A DNA stretch of 64,000 nucleotides from DATJPR01 sp963811705 (GCA_963811705.1 CAWESL010000002.1:124001-188000), one strand, 5' to 3'; positions 55,216 through 64,000 are shown, counted from the stretch's first letter. A program made the numbers and translations. The notes: a model not told the origin generated them from the sequence alone.

Positions 55216-56208
55216 TCAGAGGTAGAAACAAATTCCCGCCTTCAACATGCCATTAATCGTTTTGGTGTACGCAGGGGTGATCCACGTTGAGCCCTGGTAC
55301 AGATCTACCTGTCCGAATGTTTTTTCTTGCGGAAGAAGGTACGCGAGATCTGCGATCACGTGAGGCGAGATCTGCACTCCTGCGCCGATGCAGTAGAACA
55401 GGTACTGGCCCTCGAAGAGGCTGACATGATAGGACATGCCCTGTTCATAGCCAGAAAGATGGTACCACGTTAGTCCGGCAAGAAAGTAGAATTGATCCTG
55501 CAACGGTGCCCCACGCAGAAAGGCCGCGATATCTAATCCCCCAAATCCCTCGTCAGACGTCGGAAGCGTGGCGCCGATCCGGAATTCCAGCGCGAGCGTT
55601 GGGAGGATAGCAATGGTCGGCACAACAGCAACGCTGGAAGGTGAAATCGACGAAGAAGCGCGTCCGTAGTTCAGATTTGTCCCGACGATCACCACCGACT
55701 CCCACCGCAGGCCGAACGTCAGGAAACCGGAACGAGCGGAGGAACCGGTGCTATGGTCGCCGCCCCAGTTGCACCAAACGCGATGTTCGGAGGGCGCATA
55801 CCTAATTTCGAAGCTCGCAGAAGGCTTGTCTGACCAGAGCAATTCACCAACGCTTACGAGGAGACCGGCACGAGAGGAATCAAACACCAGTTCTTTTGTC
55901 GCGACGATCGTTCCCGACTGGATTCCCAGCAACCAGCATTGCGGATTGGCAGAAGGCAGGTCTTTCACGACGAAAACCACAGAATCCCGGGCAGCATCAA
56001 CAAACAGAGCAGACCGGAACACGGTCGGGTCCTGAAAGAACTTGACCGCCTGGAGATAGTCAGGCCGTCCCGGCATGAGGGAAATTCCCCCTGTTGTTTC
56101 GATGCTGTCCGGTCCGGCAGATCTCTGTATGTCCTGGGAGAATGAACGGATGGGGAAATAAATCGAAAGGAACAGCAGGAGAATGGATTTTGCGACGCGT
56201 TTGGACAT
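55216..56208 (-). CDS. Exported protein with predicted outer-membrane barrel C-terminus
   Basis: I recognise no family. The 330-residue protein has a signal peptide (SILLLFLSIYFPIRSFSQ), a central part of beta strands (DSVVFVVKDLPS, FEIRYAPSEHRVW), then alternating polar/hydrophobic strands from about residue 165 to an aromatic end (MLKAGICFYL). Segments such as LEFRIGATLPTSDEGFGG and FYFLAGLTWYHLSGYEQGMSY are typical of Bacteroidota outer-membrane barrels. It may be a surface protein. Confidence 0.6.
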   Translation of the reverse strand: MSKRVAKSILLLFLSIYFPIRSFSQDIQRSAGPDSIETTGGISLMPGRPDYLQAVKFFQDPTVFRSALFVDAARDSVVFVVKDLPSANPQCWLLGIQSGTIVATKELVFDSSRAGLLVSVGELLWSDKPSASFEIRYAPSEHRVWCNWGGDHSTGSSARSGFLTFGLRWESVVIVGTNLNYGRASSSISPSSVAVVPTIAILPTLALEFRIGATLPTSDEGFGGLDIAAFLRGAPLQDQFYFLAGLTWYHLSGYEQGMSYHVSLFEGQYLFYCIGAGVQISPHVIADLAYLLPQEKTFGQVDLYQGSTWITPAYTKTINGMLKAGICFYL

Positions 56209-56421
56209 TCGACCTCCGACACCATCGCGCAGAGTGAGTGCGCCTCAAGAACGAAAGGCTCTTTCCTCAAAGGATCCCGCGAATGGAGATCACCTCCCCG
56301 CAAGAAGGTATGAAGACAAAAATGATTATTCAAACATGCCAACGCAAGGATTCAGTGCAGGAAACCGCGACACGCACGGGCGAAGCGGAGAGGAGTATGA
56401 GGGCTCTGGCAGAGGATTCGG

Positions 56422-56467
56422 AATTGGCAGTGGGGAATTCCCTGGTGGAAATTCGGAACTGCCAATT
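56422..56467. repeat. Inverted repeat downstream of kdpB
   Basis: Arms AATTGGCAGT (56422-56431) and ACTGCCAATT (56458-56467) pair perfectly around a 26-base loop containing related GGAATTCC text. The 287-base gap from the exported-protein start to the kdpB stop (56209-56495) otherwise shows nothing. No T run is present, so it is not a standard terminator. Confidence 0.5.
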
Positions 56468-56495
56468 GGAGATTCCGGGCGCAGAAGATCCCCTG

Positions 56496-58610
56496 TTACA
56501 CCCAGTGCAAGGCCACCAGGAGGAGGTCCACAAGCTTGATTCCGAGAAACGGCGCGACGAGTCCTCCGACGCCGTAAATGAGAAGATGACGACGCAGAAG
56601 ACTCGCTGCTCCCATCGCCTTGTATTTGACGCCACGCAGGGCGAGCGGGATCAGGGCAACGATGATCAACGCGTTGAAAATCACGGCAGAGAGAATGGCG
56701 CTCTCCGGGGTGGCGAGTCGCATAATGTTGAGTGCGCCCAGGACCGGGTATGTCGTCGCGAACGCCGCAGGGATAATGGCGAAATATTTCGCGACGTCGT
56801 TCGCGATGCTGAAGGTCGTCAATGCTCCCCGGGTCATCAGCAATTGCTTGCCGATCTCGACAACCTCGAGCAGTTTTGTTGGATTGCTGTCGAGATCTAC
56901 CATGTTGGCGGCCTCCCGAGCGGCCTGCGTCCCCGTATTCATCGCCACGGCAACGTCCGCCTGTGCAAGCGCCGGCGCGTCGTTTGTCCCGTCGCCGCTC
57001 ATCGCGACGAGGCGCCCGCCGTGCTGGTATTCCCTGATCAATCTCAGCTTGTCTTCAGGCTTGGCTTCCGCCAGGAAATCATCGACGCCCGCCTCGGCGG
57101 CGATCGCCGTCGCCGTCAGGGCGTTGTCGCCGGTGATCATCACCGTCCTGATTCCCATGGCGCGCAGGCGGGCAAAGCGTTCCTTGATTCCGCCCTTCAC
57201 GACATCCTTCAGGTGAATCACTCCGAGGACGTCCCGGTTCTCGGCGACAACCAGCGGCGTCCCGCCGTGTTTGCTGATATCGTCCACGATCGCCTGCACG
57301 CCCGGGAGGTACGCTCCTTTTTGCTCTTCGACGAATTGTTGGATCGCCGATGATGCACCCTTCCGGATGGCGCGTCCGGCATGTCCGTCCCGTGCCGGAA
57401 TATCCGCGCCGCTCATGCGTGTCTGGGCGGTGAATGGAATGAACTGCATATGCTGGTCGGCGATGTCCCGTCCGCGCAGTCCGTATTTTTCCTTTGCAAG
57501 GACGACGATTGAGCGGCCTTCCGGTGTCTCGTCGGCGAGCGAGGAAAGCTGCGCGGCGTCCGCGAGCCGCGCCATCGGGATCCCGCTCACGGGGACAAAC
57601 TCCGCGGCCATCCGGTTTCCAAGCGTGATGGTCCCCGTCTTGTCAAGCAGGAGGACGTCGACATCGCCCGCCGCCTCGACGGCCCTGCCCGAGGTGGCAA
57701 TGATATTGTGCCGGATCATGCGATCCATCCCTGCAATCCCGATCGCCGACAGAAGTCCGCCGATCGTCGTTGGAATGAGGCAGACAAGTAACGCAACGAG
57801 CACGGTGACCGTGATTGGAATGCCCTGGCCTGCGGATTGCACGCTGTAGAGCGAGAAGGGCAGCAGGGTGATACAGACGACGAGAAAAATGATCGTAAAC
57901 GCCGCGAGCAAAATGTTCAGGGCGATTTCATTCGGGGTTTTCTGCCGCTTCGCCCCTTCGATCAATTTGATCATGCGGTCAAGAAATCCACCGCCGGATT
58001 CCATCGTAATCCGAACCACGAGCCAGTCGGAAAGAACGCGTGTCCCACCGGTCACGGCACTCCGGTCGCCTCCCGATTCCCGAATCACGGGGGCGCTCTC
58101 GCCGGTAATCGCGCTTTCGTCCACCGAGGCAATTCCTTCGACCACCTCTCCGTCCGCAGGGATGGTGTCTCCGGTCTCGACGAGCACGACATCGTCTTTG
58201 CGCAACGCCGTCGACGGGACGACCCTCGATTCTCCGTCATGATGCGGCGTCTCCAGGATCTTCGCCGGGGTATCGCGCCGGGCTTTTTTCAGCGCCTGCG
58301 CCTGTGCTTTTCCCCTTCCTTCAGCGACCGCTTCGGCAAAGTTCGCGAAGAGAACCGTGAACCACAACCAGAGGGCAACGGCTCCGATGAACCATGTCGG
58401 CGCCTCTCCGTTTCCCGAAAGGGCCTGGATCCAGAGGATGGTGGTCAGCACCGACCCGACCTCGACGACGAACATGACCGGGTTCCGCACCATGGTCGCA
58501 GGACTCAATTTCACAAAGGCATCCTGCAAGGCACGACGGAAGATCTCTGTCGAATCAGCGATGGACCGCGATTTGGTTGGATCGAGCGTTGTCATTGTCT
58601 GTTCTGGCAT
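56496..58610 (-). CDS. kdpB: Potassium-transporting P-type ATPase subunit B
   Basis: The 704-residue ATPase has the phosphorylation site LLLDKTGTITLG, the phosphatase loop SVDESAITGESAPVIRE, the nucleotide-domain text FTAQTRMSGAD and KGASSAI, and hinge motifs VMITGDNALTATAIA and MSGDGTNDAPALAQADVAVAM (in part SGDGTNDAPALAQAD). It energises potassium uptake by KdpA. It starts 10 bases after the kdpA stop and is last in its operon. Confidence 0.98.
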   Translation of the reverse strand: MPEQTMTTLDPTKSRSIADSTEIFRRALQDAFVKLSPATMVRNPVMFVVEVGSVLTTILWIQALSGNGEAPTWFIGAVALWLWFTVLFANFAEAVAEGRGKAQAQALKKARRDTPAKILETPHHDGESRVVPSTALRKDDVVLVETGDTIPADGEVVEGIASVDESAITGESAPVIRESGGDRSAVTGGTRVLSDWLVVRITMESGGGFLDRMIKLIEGAKRQKTPNEIALNILLAAFTIIFLVVCITLLPFSLYSVQSAGQGIPITVTVLVALLVCLIPTTIGGLLSAIGIAGMDRMIRHNIIATSGRAVEAAGDVDVLLLDKTGTITLGNRMAAEFVPVSGIPMARLADAAQLSSLADETPEGRSIVVLAKEKYGLRGRDIADQHMQFIPFTAQTRMSGADIPARDGHAGRAIRKGASSAIQQFVEEQKGAYLPGVQAIVDDISKHGGTPLVVAENRDVLGVIHLKDVVKGGIKERFARLRAMGIRTVMITGDNALTATAIAAEAGVDDFLAEAKPEDKLRLIREYQHGGRLVAMSGDGTNDAPALAQADVAVAMNTGTQAAREAANMVDLDSNPTKLLEVVEIGKQLLMTRGALTTFSIANDVAKYFAIIPAAFATTYPVLGALNIMRLATPESAILSAVIFNALIIVALIPLALRGVKYKAMGAASLLRRHLLIYGVGGLVAPFLGIKLVDLLLVALHWV

Positions 58611-58620
58611 TCCCTCGTCT

Positions 58621-60357
58621 TTACATCATGAAGTATTCGACGACCGGACCCAAGGCGATCGCCGGAAGAAAATTCAGCGCACCCACGAGAACGATCACGG
58701 CGATCACCCAGGCGATGAAGAGCGGGGTGTGCGTCGGGAGCGTCCCTTCGCTCGCCGGGATGAGTTTCTTCGCTGCGAGGGATCCGCCGAGCGCGAGCGT
58801 GGGAACCGCAAGCCAATACCTGCTGATCAGCATCGCAATTCCGCCCCAAAAATTGTAGAAGGGCGTATTCGCGCTCAAGCCGGCGAACGCGCTCCCGTTG
58901 TTGTTCCCCATTGAGGTAAAGGCGTAAAGAATCTCGCTGAACCCGTGCGGCCCGGGGTTGAAAGCCCCCGCCTTCCCCGCCTCAGTCACCACCGCCAGGG
59001 CCGTCAGGGACAGGACGGTGATCGGCATAATGAGAATAAGCAGGGACGCCATCTTTATCTCATACGCCTCGATCTTGTGCCCCAGATATTCAGGCGTCCT
59101 GCCCACTAACAGTCCGGCGACAAACACGGCCACAATCACGAAGACCAGCATCCCGTACAATCCGGAGCCCACTCCGCCGAACACCACTTCTCCCAGCTGA
59201 ATCATGAAGAGTGTGGCGGCCCCTCCGAGCGGCATGAACGAGTCATGCATGCAGTTCACGGATCCGTTGGACGCTCCTGTTGTTGCCATCGCCCAAACGG
59301 CAGAGTTGACGATGCCGAACCGGACCTCTTTCCCCTCCATATTTCCCCCGGGTTGGAGGGCTGATGCCGTCTGGTCGATCCCGAGCCTGGTGAACGATGG
59401 ATTCCCGGGCTGTTCGGAATACAGCGTGGCGCCGACAAGGACGACAAACATCACGAGCATCGTGGCAAAAATCGCCCACCCCTGGCGCTGGTCCTCCACC
59501 ATCGCACCGTACGTAAAGCAGAGGGCGGCCGCGATGAGGAGAATCGAAATCATCTCCAGAAAATTTGAGAGTGGGGTCGGGTTTTCGTATGGGTGAGCGG
59601 AATTGACATTGAAGAAGCCCCCTCCGTTCGTCCCGAGCTGTTTGATGGCGATCTGCGATGCCGCGGGCCCCATCGGGAGAACTTGTTCAGTGACGTTGAC
59701 GCCGGTTGTGTTCACGACAGGTTCGACCAGCGTTACCGTCTTGTAGGCAGAGAAATTTTGAATGACGCCCTGCGAGACAAGAACGACAGAAAGGATGATC
59801 GAAAGAGGGAGAAGGATGTACAAGACGCTCCGCGTAAGATCCACCCAGAAGTTTCCGAGCACCTTCGTGGAATGTCTGGCGATTCCCCGAATAAACAGGG
59901 CAAGGACAGCCATCCCCGAGGCGGCAGAAAGAAAGTTCTGGACGGTGAGAGCGATCATCTGCGTCAGGTAGCTCATCGTTGTCTCGCCGCCGTAGCCCTG
60001 CCAATTCGTATTGCTGGCGAAACTCACCGCAGTGTTGAACGCAGAATCGACGCTCACCGGGCCGAAGTGCTGGGGATTGAGCGGAAGGAGATGCTGCAGA
60101 CGCTGAACCGCGTAGACCAGAAAGAGCCCGGCCGCATTGAAGATCAGCAACGCGATCGCATTCTTCTTCCAGTCCATTTCTTCCTCTGCCCGGACACCCG
60201 CAATCTTGTAGATCAGTTTCTCGACGGGCGCAAGGACAGGATGCAGAAACGTTTTCTCGTTTCTGTACACCCTGGCCATGAAAAGCCCGAGCGGATACGA
60301 CAGACCAATAAGAACGAGAAGATAGAGTCCTACCTGGAGATATCCGTCGGCGGTCAT
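58621..60357 (-). CDS. kdpA: Potassium-transporting ATPase subunit A
   Basis: A 578-residue channel-like subunit with four pore loops of the KdpA kind: SFASNTNWQGYGGET, QLGTNGGGFFNVNSAHPYENP, GASNGSVNCMHDSFMPLGG and TSMGNNNGSAFAGL. It binds K+ in the membrane. The start overlaps the kdpF stop (GAATGA). Confidence 0.98.
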   Translation of the reverse strand: MTADGYLQVGLYLLVLIGLSYPLGLFMARVYRNEKTFLHPVLAPVEKLIYKIAGVRAEEEMDWKKNAIALLIFNAAGLFLVYAVQRLQHLLPLNPQHFGPVSVDSAFNTAVSFASNTNWQGYGGETTMSYLTQMIALTVQNFLSAASGMAVLALFIRGIARHSTKVLGNFWVDLTRSVLYILLPLSIILSVVLVSQGVIQNFSAYKTVTLVEPVVNTTGVNVTEQVLPMGPAASQIAIKQLGTNGGGFFNVNSAHPYENPTPLSNFLEMISILLIAAALCFTYGAMVEDQRQGWAIFATMLVMFVVLVGATLYSEQPGNPSFTRLGIDQTASALQPGGNMEGKEVRFGIVNSAVWAMATTGASNGSVNCMHDSFMPLGGAATLFMIQLGEVVFGGVGSGLYGMLVFVIVAVFVAGLLVGRTPEYLGHKIEAYEIKMASLLILIMPITVLSLTALAVVTEAGKAGAFNPGPHGFSEILYAFTSMGNNNGSAFAGLSANTPFYNFWGGIAMLISRYWLAVPTLALGGSLAAKKLIPASEGTLPTHTPLFIAWVIAVIVLVGALNFLPAIALGPVVEYFMM

Positions 60358-60446
60358 TCAAACTTCTCCGGTTTCAGAAGCGCAATAAAGAGATAGACGA
60401 GCAATGCAAGGGAGACGATGCCCGATAAGATGTACATGACGCTCAT
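60354..60446 (-). CDS. kdpF: Potassium-transporting ATPase subunit F
   Basis: A 30-residue single-helix protein: MSVMYILSGIVSLALLVYLF, then IALLKPEKFE. This is the typical KdpF ending (LLKPEKF) and sits immediately before kdpA, overlapping it by four bases. It stabilises the KdpABC complex in the membrane. Confidence 0.92.
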   Translation of the reverse strand: MSVMYILSGIVSLALLVYLFIALLKPEKFE

Positions 60447-60457
60447 GAAGAGACCTT

Positions 60458-60550
60458 CTATTTTTTGTCCCACAACCGATCACAGAGCAGAAGCAAGCCG
60501 TAGGTAGCTACGAAGAACGCCAGGGTAATTGCCACATAAAGGAGATCCAT
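60458..60550 (-). CDS. Small single-helix protein between kdpC and kdpF
   Basis: A 30-residue frame, MDLLYVAITLAFFVATYGLL then LLCDRLWDKK, overlapping the kdpC stop by one base (TGATG). It has one hydrophobic helix with a Cys/Asp/Arg exit segment. Similar tiny proteins occur next to kdpF in other genomes (recalled family knowledge), so a Kdp-associated peptide is likely, but no function is established. Confidence 0.7.
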   Translation of the reverse strand: MDLLYVAITLAFFVATYGLLLLCDRLWDKK

Positions 60551-61143
60551 CAGTTGCGCCCTTTCCCGGATTCGCTTCGGTCGTCAATCGCCAGATTGAG
60601 GCGGAGAACGTTGACGCCCGGTTCACCGAGCATTCCCAGGTCCCGTTTCTCGGTATACTCGTCGACGAGTTTTCTCAGGTCCTCCTCCGACCAGCCCCGC
60701 ACCCGTGCGACGCGTGGGATTTGATACAACGCGGCCGCAATGCTGATATGCGGGTCCAGCCCGCTTCCCGAAGAAGTAACGAGGTCGACGGGGACCGGCT
60801 GACGATTGAGAGAATCCGCACTATGAAGCTGTGCCAGCCTTCCCTTGACCGCGTCGAGGAGTGCCGGATTCATCGGGCCGTAGTTCGACCCCGACGACGC
60901 GGCGGCGTTATACGGTTCGGGAGACGTTGCCGATAGACGGCTCCAGAAATATCCCGGCGACGAAAATTGCTGGCCGATCAGTTCGGAGCCGACCGCCTTC
61001 CCTTTTCGCTCGATGATGCTTCCATTTGCCTGATGCGGAAACAGCACCTGCGCAATGCCCGTGATGAGAAGAGGGTAGCCAATACCCGTAAGAAGCGTGA
61101 ACAACACCAACAGGAGCAATGCCGGACGGAGATATTCCTTCAT
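60550..61143 (-). CDS. kdpC: Potassium-transporting ATPase subunit C
   Basis: The 197-residue protein has one N-terminal helix (ALLLLVLFTLLTGIGYPLL) and the KdpC segments GSELIGQQFSSPGYFWSRLSAT in part, ASSGSNYGPMNPAL, PVPVDLVTSSGSGLDPHIS and the C-terminal VNVLRLNLAI. It is the first gene of the Kdp unit here rather than the last. Confidence 0.97.
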   Translation of the reverse strand: MKEYLRPALLLLVLFTLLTGIGYPLLITGIAQVLFPHQANGSIIERKGKAVGSELIGQQFSSPGYFWSRLSATSPEPYNAAASSGSNYGPMNPALLDAVKGRLAQLHSADSLNRQPVPVDLVTSSGSGLDPHISIAAALYQIPRVARVRGWSEEDLRKLVDEYTEKRDLGMLGEPGVNVLRLNLAIDDRSESGKGRN

Positions 61144-61289
61144 GGGGAAGACGCCTTCAAATGAAATGGTGCTTCCAATCTAACCCTGGATCAATTGGGA
61201 GTAAATGAACGGAGCGTAAAATGAAGCGGGCAAGGCATAAAGGAAGGATAAAGGGGTGGCAAACTCCGGAGGAAACTGACGATGAAGCA

Positions 61290-61311
61290 GGGGTTTGATC
61301 CCTCAAACCCC
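61290..61311. terminator. Hairpin after the rubrerythrin gene
   Basis: Arms GGGGTTTGA (61290-61298) and TCAAACCCC (61303-61311) pair perfectly with a 4-base loop, 37 bases downstream of the rubrerythrin stop on the minus strand. No T tract follows, so its role as terminator between rubrerythrin and kdpC is uncertain. Confidence 0.45.
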
Positions 61312-61347
61312 CGCGAATTCGTATTGGTCCCTGATTGCAGCGCGCCG

Positions 61348-61974
61348 CTATTGCACCGTGATGAACTTATCGCGACCGGTCATGCAGATCGCGCAGCGGC
61401 CCGGCGCCTGGGTGTCGTACGTGTTGCCGCAAGTCGTGCACACGAGGTACTGCGAGGGGAGACTGTCTGCGGTCTTGCCGTTCAATGCCGCAAGCGCTTT
61501 TTCGTACAGCGCTTTGTGCTTCTGCTCAGTCTGGTAGGCATAGTTGAACGATAAGACGGCGGCGTTGGATTTGCTCGCGCTTGCCGACTTGATGAAGCCG
61601 GGATACATCGTCGCGACCTCGTAGGATTCGCCCTTGATTGCGTCTTTGAGATTCTCCTCAGTCGACTTCACATCGAACTTCGGCTTGATGTCTCCCATCG
61701 ACTCTCCCATCTGTTCGACCACGGCCCTGTGGTTTCCGGCATGAATCGCTTCGGCTTTCGATGCGGCCTCGAACAAGAGCGCGACTTTGGCGAACCCTTC
61801 TTCGCGTGCCTTGACGGCATAGGCGGCGTATTTTGCACTTGCCGTCGTCTCTCCCGTGATGGCGGCCTTCAGGTTCTCGATCGTCACTTTCTGAGAGGGG
61901 GTCGTCGCTGCAGAGCCGCTGGTCAGAAACCCCGCGAGGATGATGAAGACCATAACAACCGTGAACTGTTTCAT
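61348..61974 (-). CDS. Exported rubrerythrin
   Basis: The 208-residue protein starts at MKQFTVVMVFIILAGFLTSG, a signal peptide, with AAGGAG before the ATG. The ferritin-like diiron domain has ENLKAAITGETTASAKYAAYA, FEAASKAEAIHAGNHRAVVE and the second half ENLKDAIKGESYEVATMYPGF with TEQKHKALY, supplying the Glu/His ligands. The C-terminal rubredoxin domain is CTTCGNTYDTQAPGRCAICM (two CxxC). Rubrerythrins reduce peroxide; most are cytoplasmic, so a periplasmic copy is notable. Confidence 0.93.
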   Translation of the reverse strand: MKQFTVVMVFIILAGFLTSGSAATTPSQKVTIENLKAAITGETTASAKYAAYAVKAREEGFAKVALLFEAASKAEAIHAGNHRAVVEQMGESMGDIKPKFDVKSTEENLKDAIKGESYEVATMYPGFIKSASASKSNAAVLSFNYAYQTEQKHKALYEKALAALNGKTADSLPSQYLVCTTCGNTYDTQAPGRCAICMTGRDKFITVQ

Positions 61975-62062
61975 TGTATCGCTCCTTGTGATTGGTGTCT
62001 TGTGACGAACACAAGATAGCAATGGCCGGTTAGGAGGGATTTAAGGTTACCTTAGAAATCTC

Positions 62063-63490
62063 TTAAGAGATGCCCCTGTCTTCCGCGACGGTTGTCCCTT
62101 CAACCCGGAGCGACGGGAAATCGACGTTCACCGTCGTGCCGACCTGCGGCTCGCTGTTAATACTGACGGTCAGGCCCTGGATGTCGGCCAGGCGTTTGAC
62201 AATCGCCAACCCCAGTCCGGTTCCACTCGTGGCGGAGCTCCGGGAGCCGTCCACTCGATAAAATCTGTCGAACACGCGCGCGAGCGCGTCGGGATCGATC
62301 CCCATCCCGTTGTCCTGAATCGTACACCGCACCCGTCCTTCCTGCGGAATCACCGAAATCGTGATCGATCCCCTGTCGTGGGAATACTTCACGGCATTCG
62401 AAAGGATGTTCTCGATGATGCTCTCCGTCATTCGTGCATCCGCCCGCACCGTGCAATTCCTGACCCCGTTCGAGGCGAGGACAATATGCCGTTCTTCCAT
62501 CAACGGGGAAAGGCGCGCAGCAGCCTCGTCGACCGATTCACAGAGGTTGACTTCTTCAAACGATGGACTGACCGCTCCACTGTCGTATCGTGCAAGTGCG
62601 AGGAGCTGCTCGACCAGGGTTGCCATCCGGTCGACCTCTCTGATTCCGTGCCGGATCTTCTCCTCGTAATGCTCGACCGACCGCGGGCGACGGATCAGCA
62701 CGTCGAGGGTTCCGCGGAGCGCTGCAAGCGGCGTTCGAAGCTCATGCGAGGCGTCCGCCGTGAACTGGCGCTCCCGCTGAACGGCTTCCTCCAGCCGATC
62801 GAGAAGACTATTGATGGTTGTCGTAAGCCGGTACAGGTCGCCGCGTGCCTTCGGCAGGGGAATTCTCTCCCGCATCGACCTCGCAGTTATGTGTTCTGCC
62901 GTGCTGATGATTTTCTTGACGGGCGCGATGCTGCGGACGGCCAGGACATTGCTCACGACAAAGAGGATCGCCAGGACCACGGGGAATGCGATAACGAGGG
63001 TGATCCGAAGGTTTTGAAGAACGACCTCCGCCTCCTGGGAAGGCACCGCAATGACGATCGATCCAAGGACACCTCCCTGCGGGTTGGTCACCGGCATTTG
63101 AACGAGCCGGACGGGCGCGCCTCCAAATGTCGACATCTGATAGTGCTTCAGGCGAAGACGCGGATCGAACGGAAGCCTTGCCTTCCGAAGATTTGGGCTG
63201 CTCCGGAGAACGTTCCCGAGAGAATCAAATACCTGGATGAAGACCGGGTTCACTTCGACGGCGCCGTGCTCTCCTTCCTGCCACTCGGACGGATTTGCGA
63301 AAACAAAACCGTCCGAGAGAACGACAATGCCGTGGAAGACCTCAAGGACCTCTGCGTCGAGATCGTTGTCTAGGTGGCTGTACACTGTCCGGGAAACGAC
63401 CATGTAAATAACGATGAGCAGGATGCCTGCCAGGATACCCGTCGCCGTAACATACAAAAGGGCGATCCGGGTGTGAAGCCCGAGATTCAC
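62063..63490 (-). CDS. Sensor histidine kinase of the OmpR-partner type
   Basis: The 475-residue kinase has two membrane helices enclosing a periplasmic domain (about 35-165), HAMP (about 190-245), the H box DASHELRTPLAALRGTLD with the phosphorylated His near 250, and the ATP-binding N box ENILSNAVKYSHD, G1 DNGMGID, F box FDRFYRVDGS and G2 GTGLGLAIVKRL. Its start overlaps the regulator stop (ATGA). It is not a KdpD: the KdpD sensor domain is absent. Confidence 0.96.
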   Translation of the reverse strand: MNLGLHTRIALLYVTATGILAGILLIVIYMVVSRTVYSHLDNDLDAEVLEVFHGIVVLSDGFVFANPSEWQEGEHGAVEVNPVFIQVFDSLGNVLRSSPNLRKARLPFDPRLRLKHYQMSTFGGAPVRLVQMPVTNPQGGVLGSIVIAVPSQEAEVVLQNLRITLVIAFPVVLAILFVVSNVLAVRSIAPVKKIISTAEHITARSMRERIPLPKARGDLYRLTTTINSLLDRLEEAVQRERQFTADASHELRTPLAALRGTLDVLIRRPRSVEHYEEKIRHGIREVDRMATLVEQLLALARYDSGAVSPSFEEVNLCESVDEAAARLSPLMEERHIVLASNGVRNCTVRADARMTESIIENILSNAVKYSHDRGSITISVIPQEGRVRCTIQDNGMGIDPDALARVFDRFYRVDGSRSSATSGTGLGLAIVKRLADIQGLTVSINSEPQVGTTVNVDFPSLRVEGTTVAEDRGIS

Positions 63491-64000
63491 GAATCCTCCC
63501 GGACAAGATATCCGACGCCACGGACGGTCTGAATTATCGGGAGCTCATCGGGACGACCGAGTTTTTTGCGGAGGTAGTTGATGTACACGTCGATCACGGA
63601 GGTGTCCGAATCGAAATGCATATCCCACACATGCTCAATAATTCTTGTTCGCGTACAAACCTTCCCCTTGTTGCGAAAGAGGAACTCGAGAAGGGCGAAC
63701 TCCCGCGGGGTCAGAGAGACTTCCTTGCCGGCTTTCAACACGATATGGGTCGCCGGATGCAGCTCGACGTCGCCCGCGCGAAGCATGAGTTCTTCTCCCG
63801 GCTTCGATCGCAATTGGACCCGAATTCGCGCGAGGAGCTCGTCGAACCGGAAAGGCTTGCGGATATAATCATTCGCCCCGCCATCGAGCGCGAAGACGAC
63901 GTCTTCAACGGTATCCCGGGCGGTCAGGAAGATCACCGGCACAGAGGAGTTTTCCCTGCGAACAGCCTTGCAGACTTCAATGCCGCTCAGCCCGGGAAGA
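63487..64000 (-). CDS. OmpR/PhoB-family response regulator (N-terminus outside window)
   Basis: The frame is open to the right edge, so the first residues, including the phospho-acceptor region, are missing. Visible are LPGLSGIEVCKAVR, PVIFLTARDTVEDVVFALDGGANDYIRKPFRFDELLARI in part (VIFLTARDTVEDVV, ANDYIRKPF) and the winged-helix output domain SLTPREFALLEFLFRNKGKV, then SVIDVYINYLRKKLG and IQTVRGVGYLV. It pairs with the kinase downstream. Confidence 0.96.
   Translation of the reverse strand, partial: LPGLSGIEVCKAVRRENSSVPVIFLTARDTVEDVVFALDGGANDYIRKPFRFDELLARIRVQLRSKPGEELMLRAGDVELHPATHIVLKAGKEVSLTPREFALLEFLFRNKGKVCTRTRIIEHVWDMHFDSDTSVIDVYINYLRKKLGRPDELPIIQTVRGVGYLVREDS

Noticed and set aside
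56238..57353. 371-residue plus-strand frame across the kdpB end
   Set aside because: It is antisense to kdpB and continues into a low-complexity gap without any protein signature.
61144..61347. Riboswitch or KdpE site upstream of kdpC
   Set aside because: Only the 9-bp hairpin at 61290-61311 is visible; no c-di-AMP (ydaO-type) motif or dyad near the kdpC start could be identified.
62063..64000. KdpD/KdpE pair controlling the nearby kdp genes
   Set aside because: The kinase has a simple two-helix sensor with HAMP and lacks the KdpD cytoplasmic and four-helix region; rubrerythrin lies between it and kdpC.

Overview
The window reads as a piece of a G+C-rich chromosome from the Bacteroidota/Ignavibacteria side of the FCB group. 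The main evidence is a C-terminal type IX secretion sorting domain with the NFPNPFNP motif on the protein at 21387-22604, and a complete alternative complex III (Act) plus caa3 oxidase gene cluster. The taxon is an inference; no rRNA lies in the window.

Left part (1-9.6 kb): one minus-strand operon of very large TPR, glycosyltransferase and methyltransferase proteins, probably for glycan or glycoprotein synthesis, running off the left edge. 9.8-13.9 kb: a nitric-oxide detoxification unit, with an Rrf2-type regulator with three cysteines and a dyad in its promoter, a NosR/NapH-like ferredoxin membrane protein, and a quinol-dependent NO reductase. 14-29.8 kb: scattered single genes (SpoIIE-type phosphatase, SGNH hydrolase, RsgA, secreted SMP-30 protein, two cytochromes c, a Crp-like regulator, YceI), a mosaic gene remnant made of three unrelated enzymes, and a 13-bp minisatellite.

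30-42.8 kb: a minus-strand respiratory supercluster. From promoter to end it holds a small membrane protein, a frameshifted 45-residue membrane protein, ActA, ActB, ActC, ActD, ActE, ActF, a small membrane protein, Sco, and caa3 oxidase subunits II, I, III and IV. Quinol electrons go to ActA/ActE hemes and then to an A2-type oxidase. 42.9-46 kb: aldose epimerase, methylglyoxal synthase, and tRNA-Pro(TGG), whose 5' end is embedded in a 192-bp tandem repeat array. 46-51.4 kb: a DUF2339 protein and a second quinol-oxidising module (Rieske, b6-type cytochrome b, 11-heme cytochrome c), then a receiver protein. 51.4-56.2 kb: a tricorn-like S41 protease and membrane or secreted proteins. 56.5-61.1 kb: a Kdp potassium pump in the unusual order kdpC, small ORF, kdpF, kdpA, kdpB. 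61.3-64 kb: an exported rubrerythrin and a two-component pair, the regulator running off the right edge.

A recurring oddity is that at least seven reading-frame breaks each need the removal of exactly one base to restore a coherent protein, and in five of them the extra base can sit in a GGG/CCC triplet. This points to sequencing or assembly errors more than to gene decay, so the broken genes are described here as probable intact genes.
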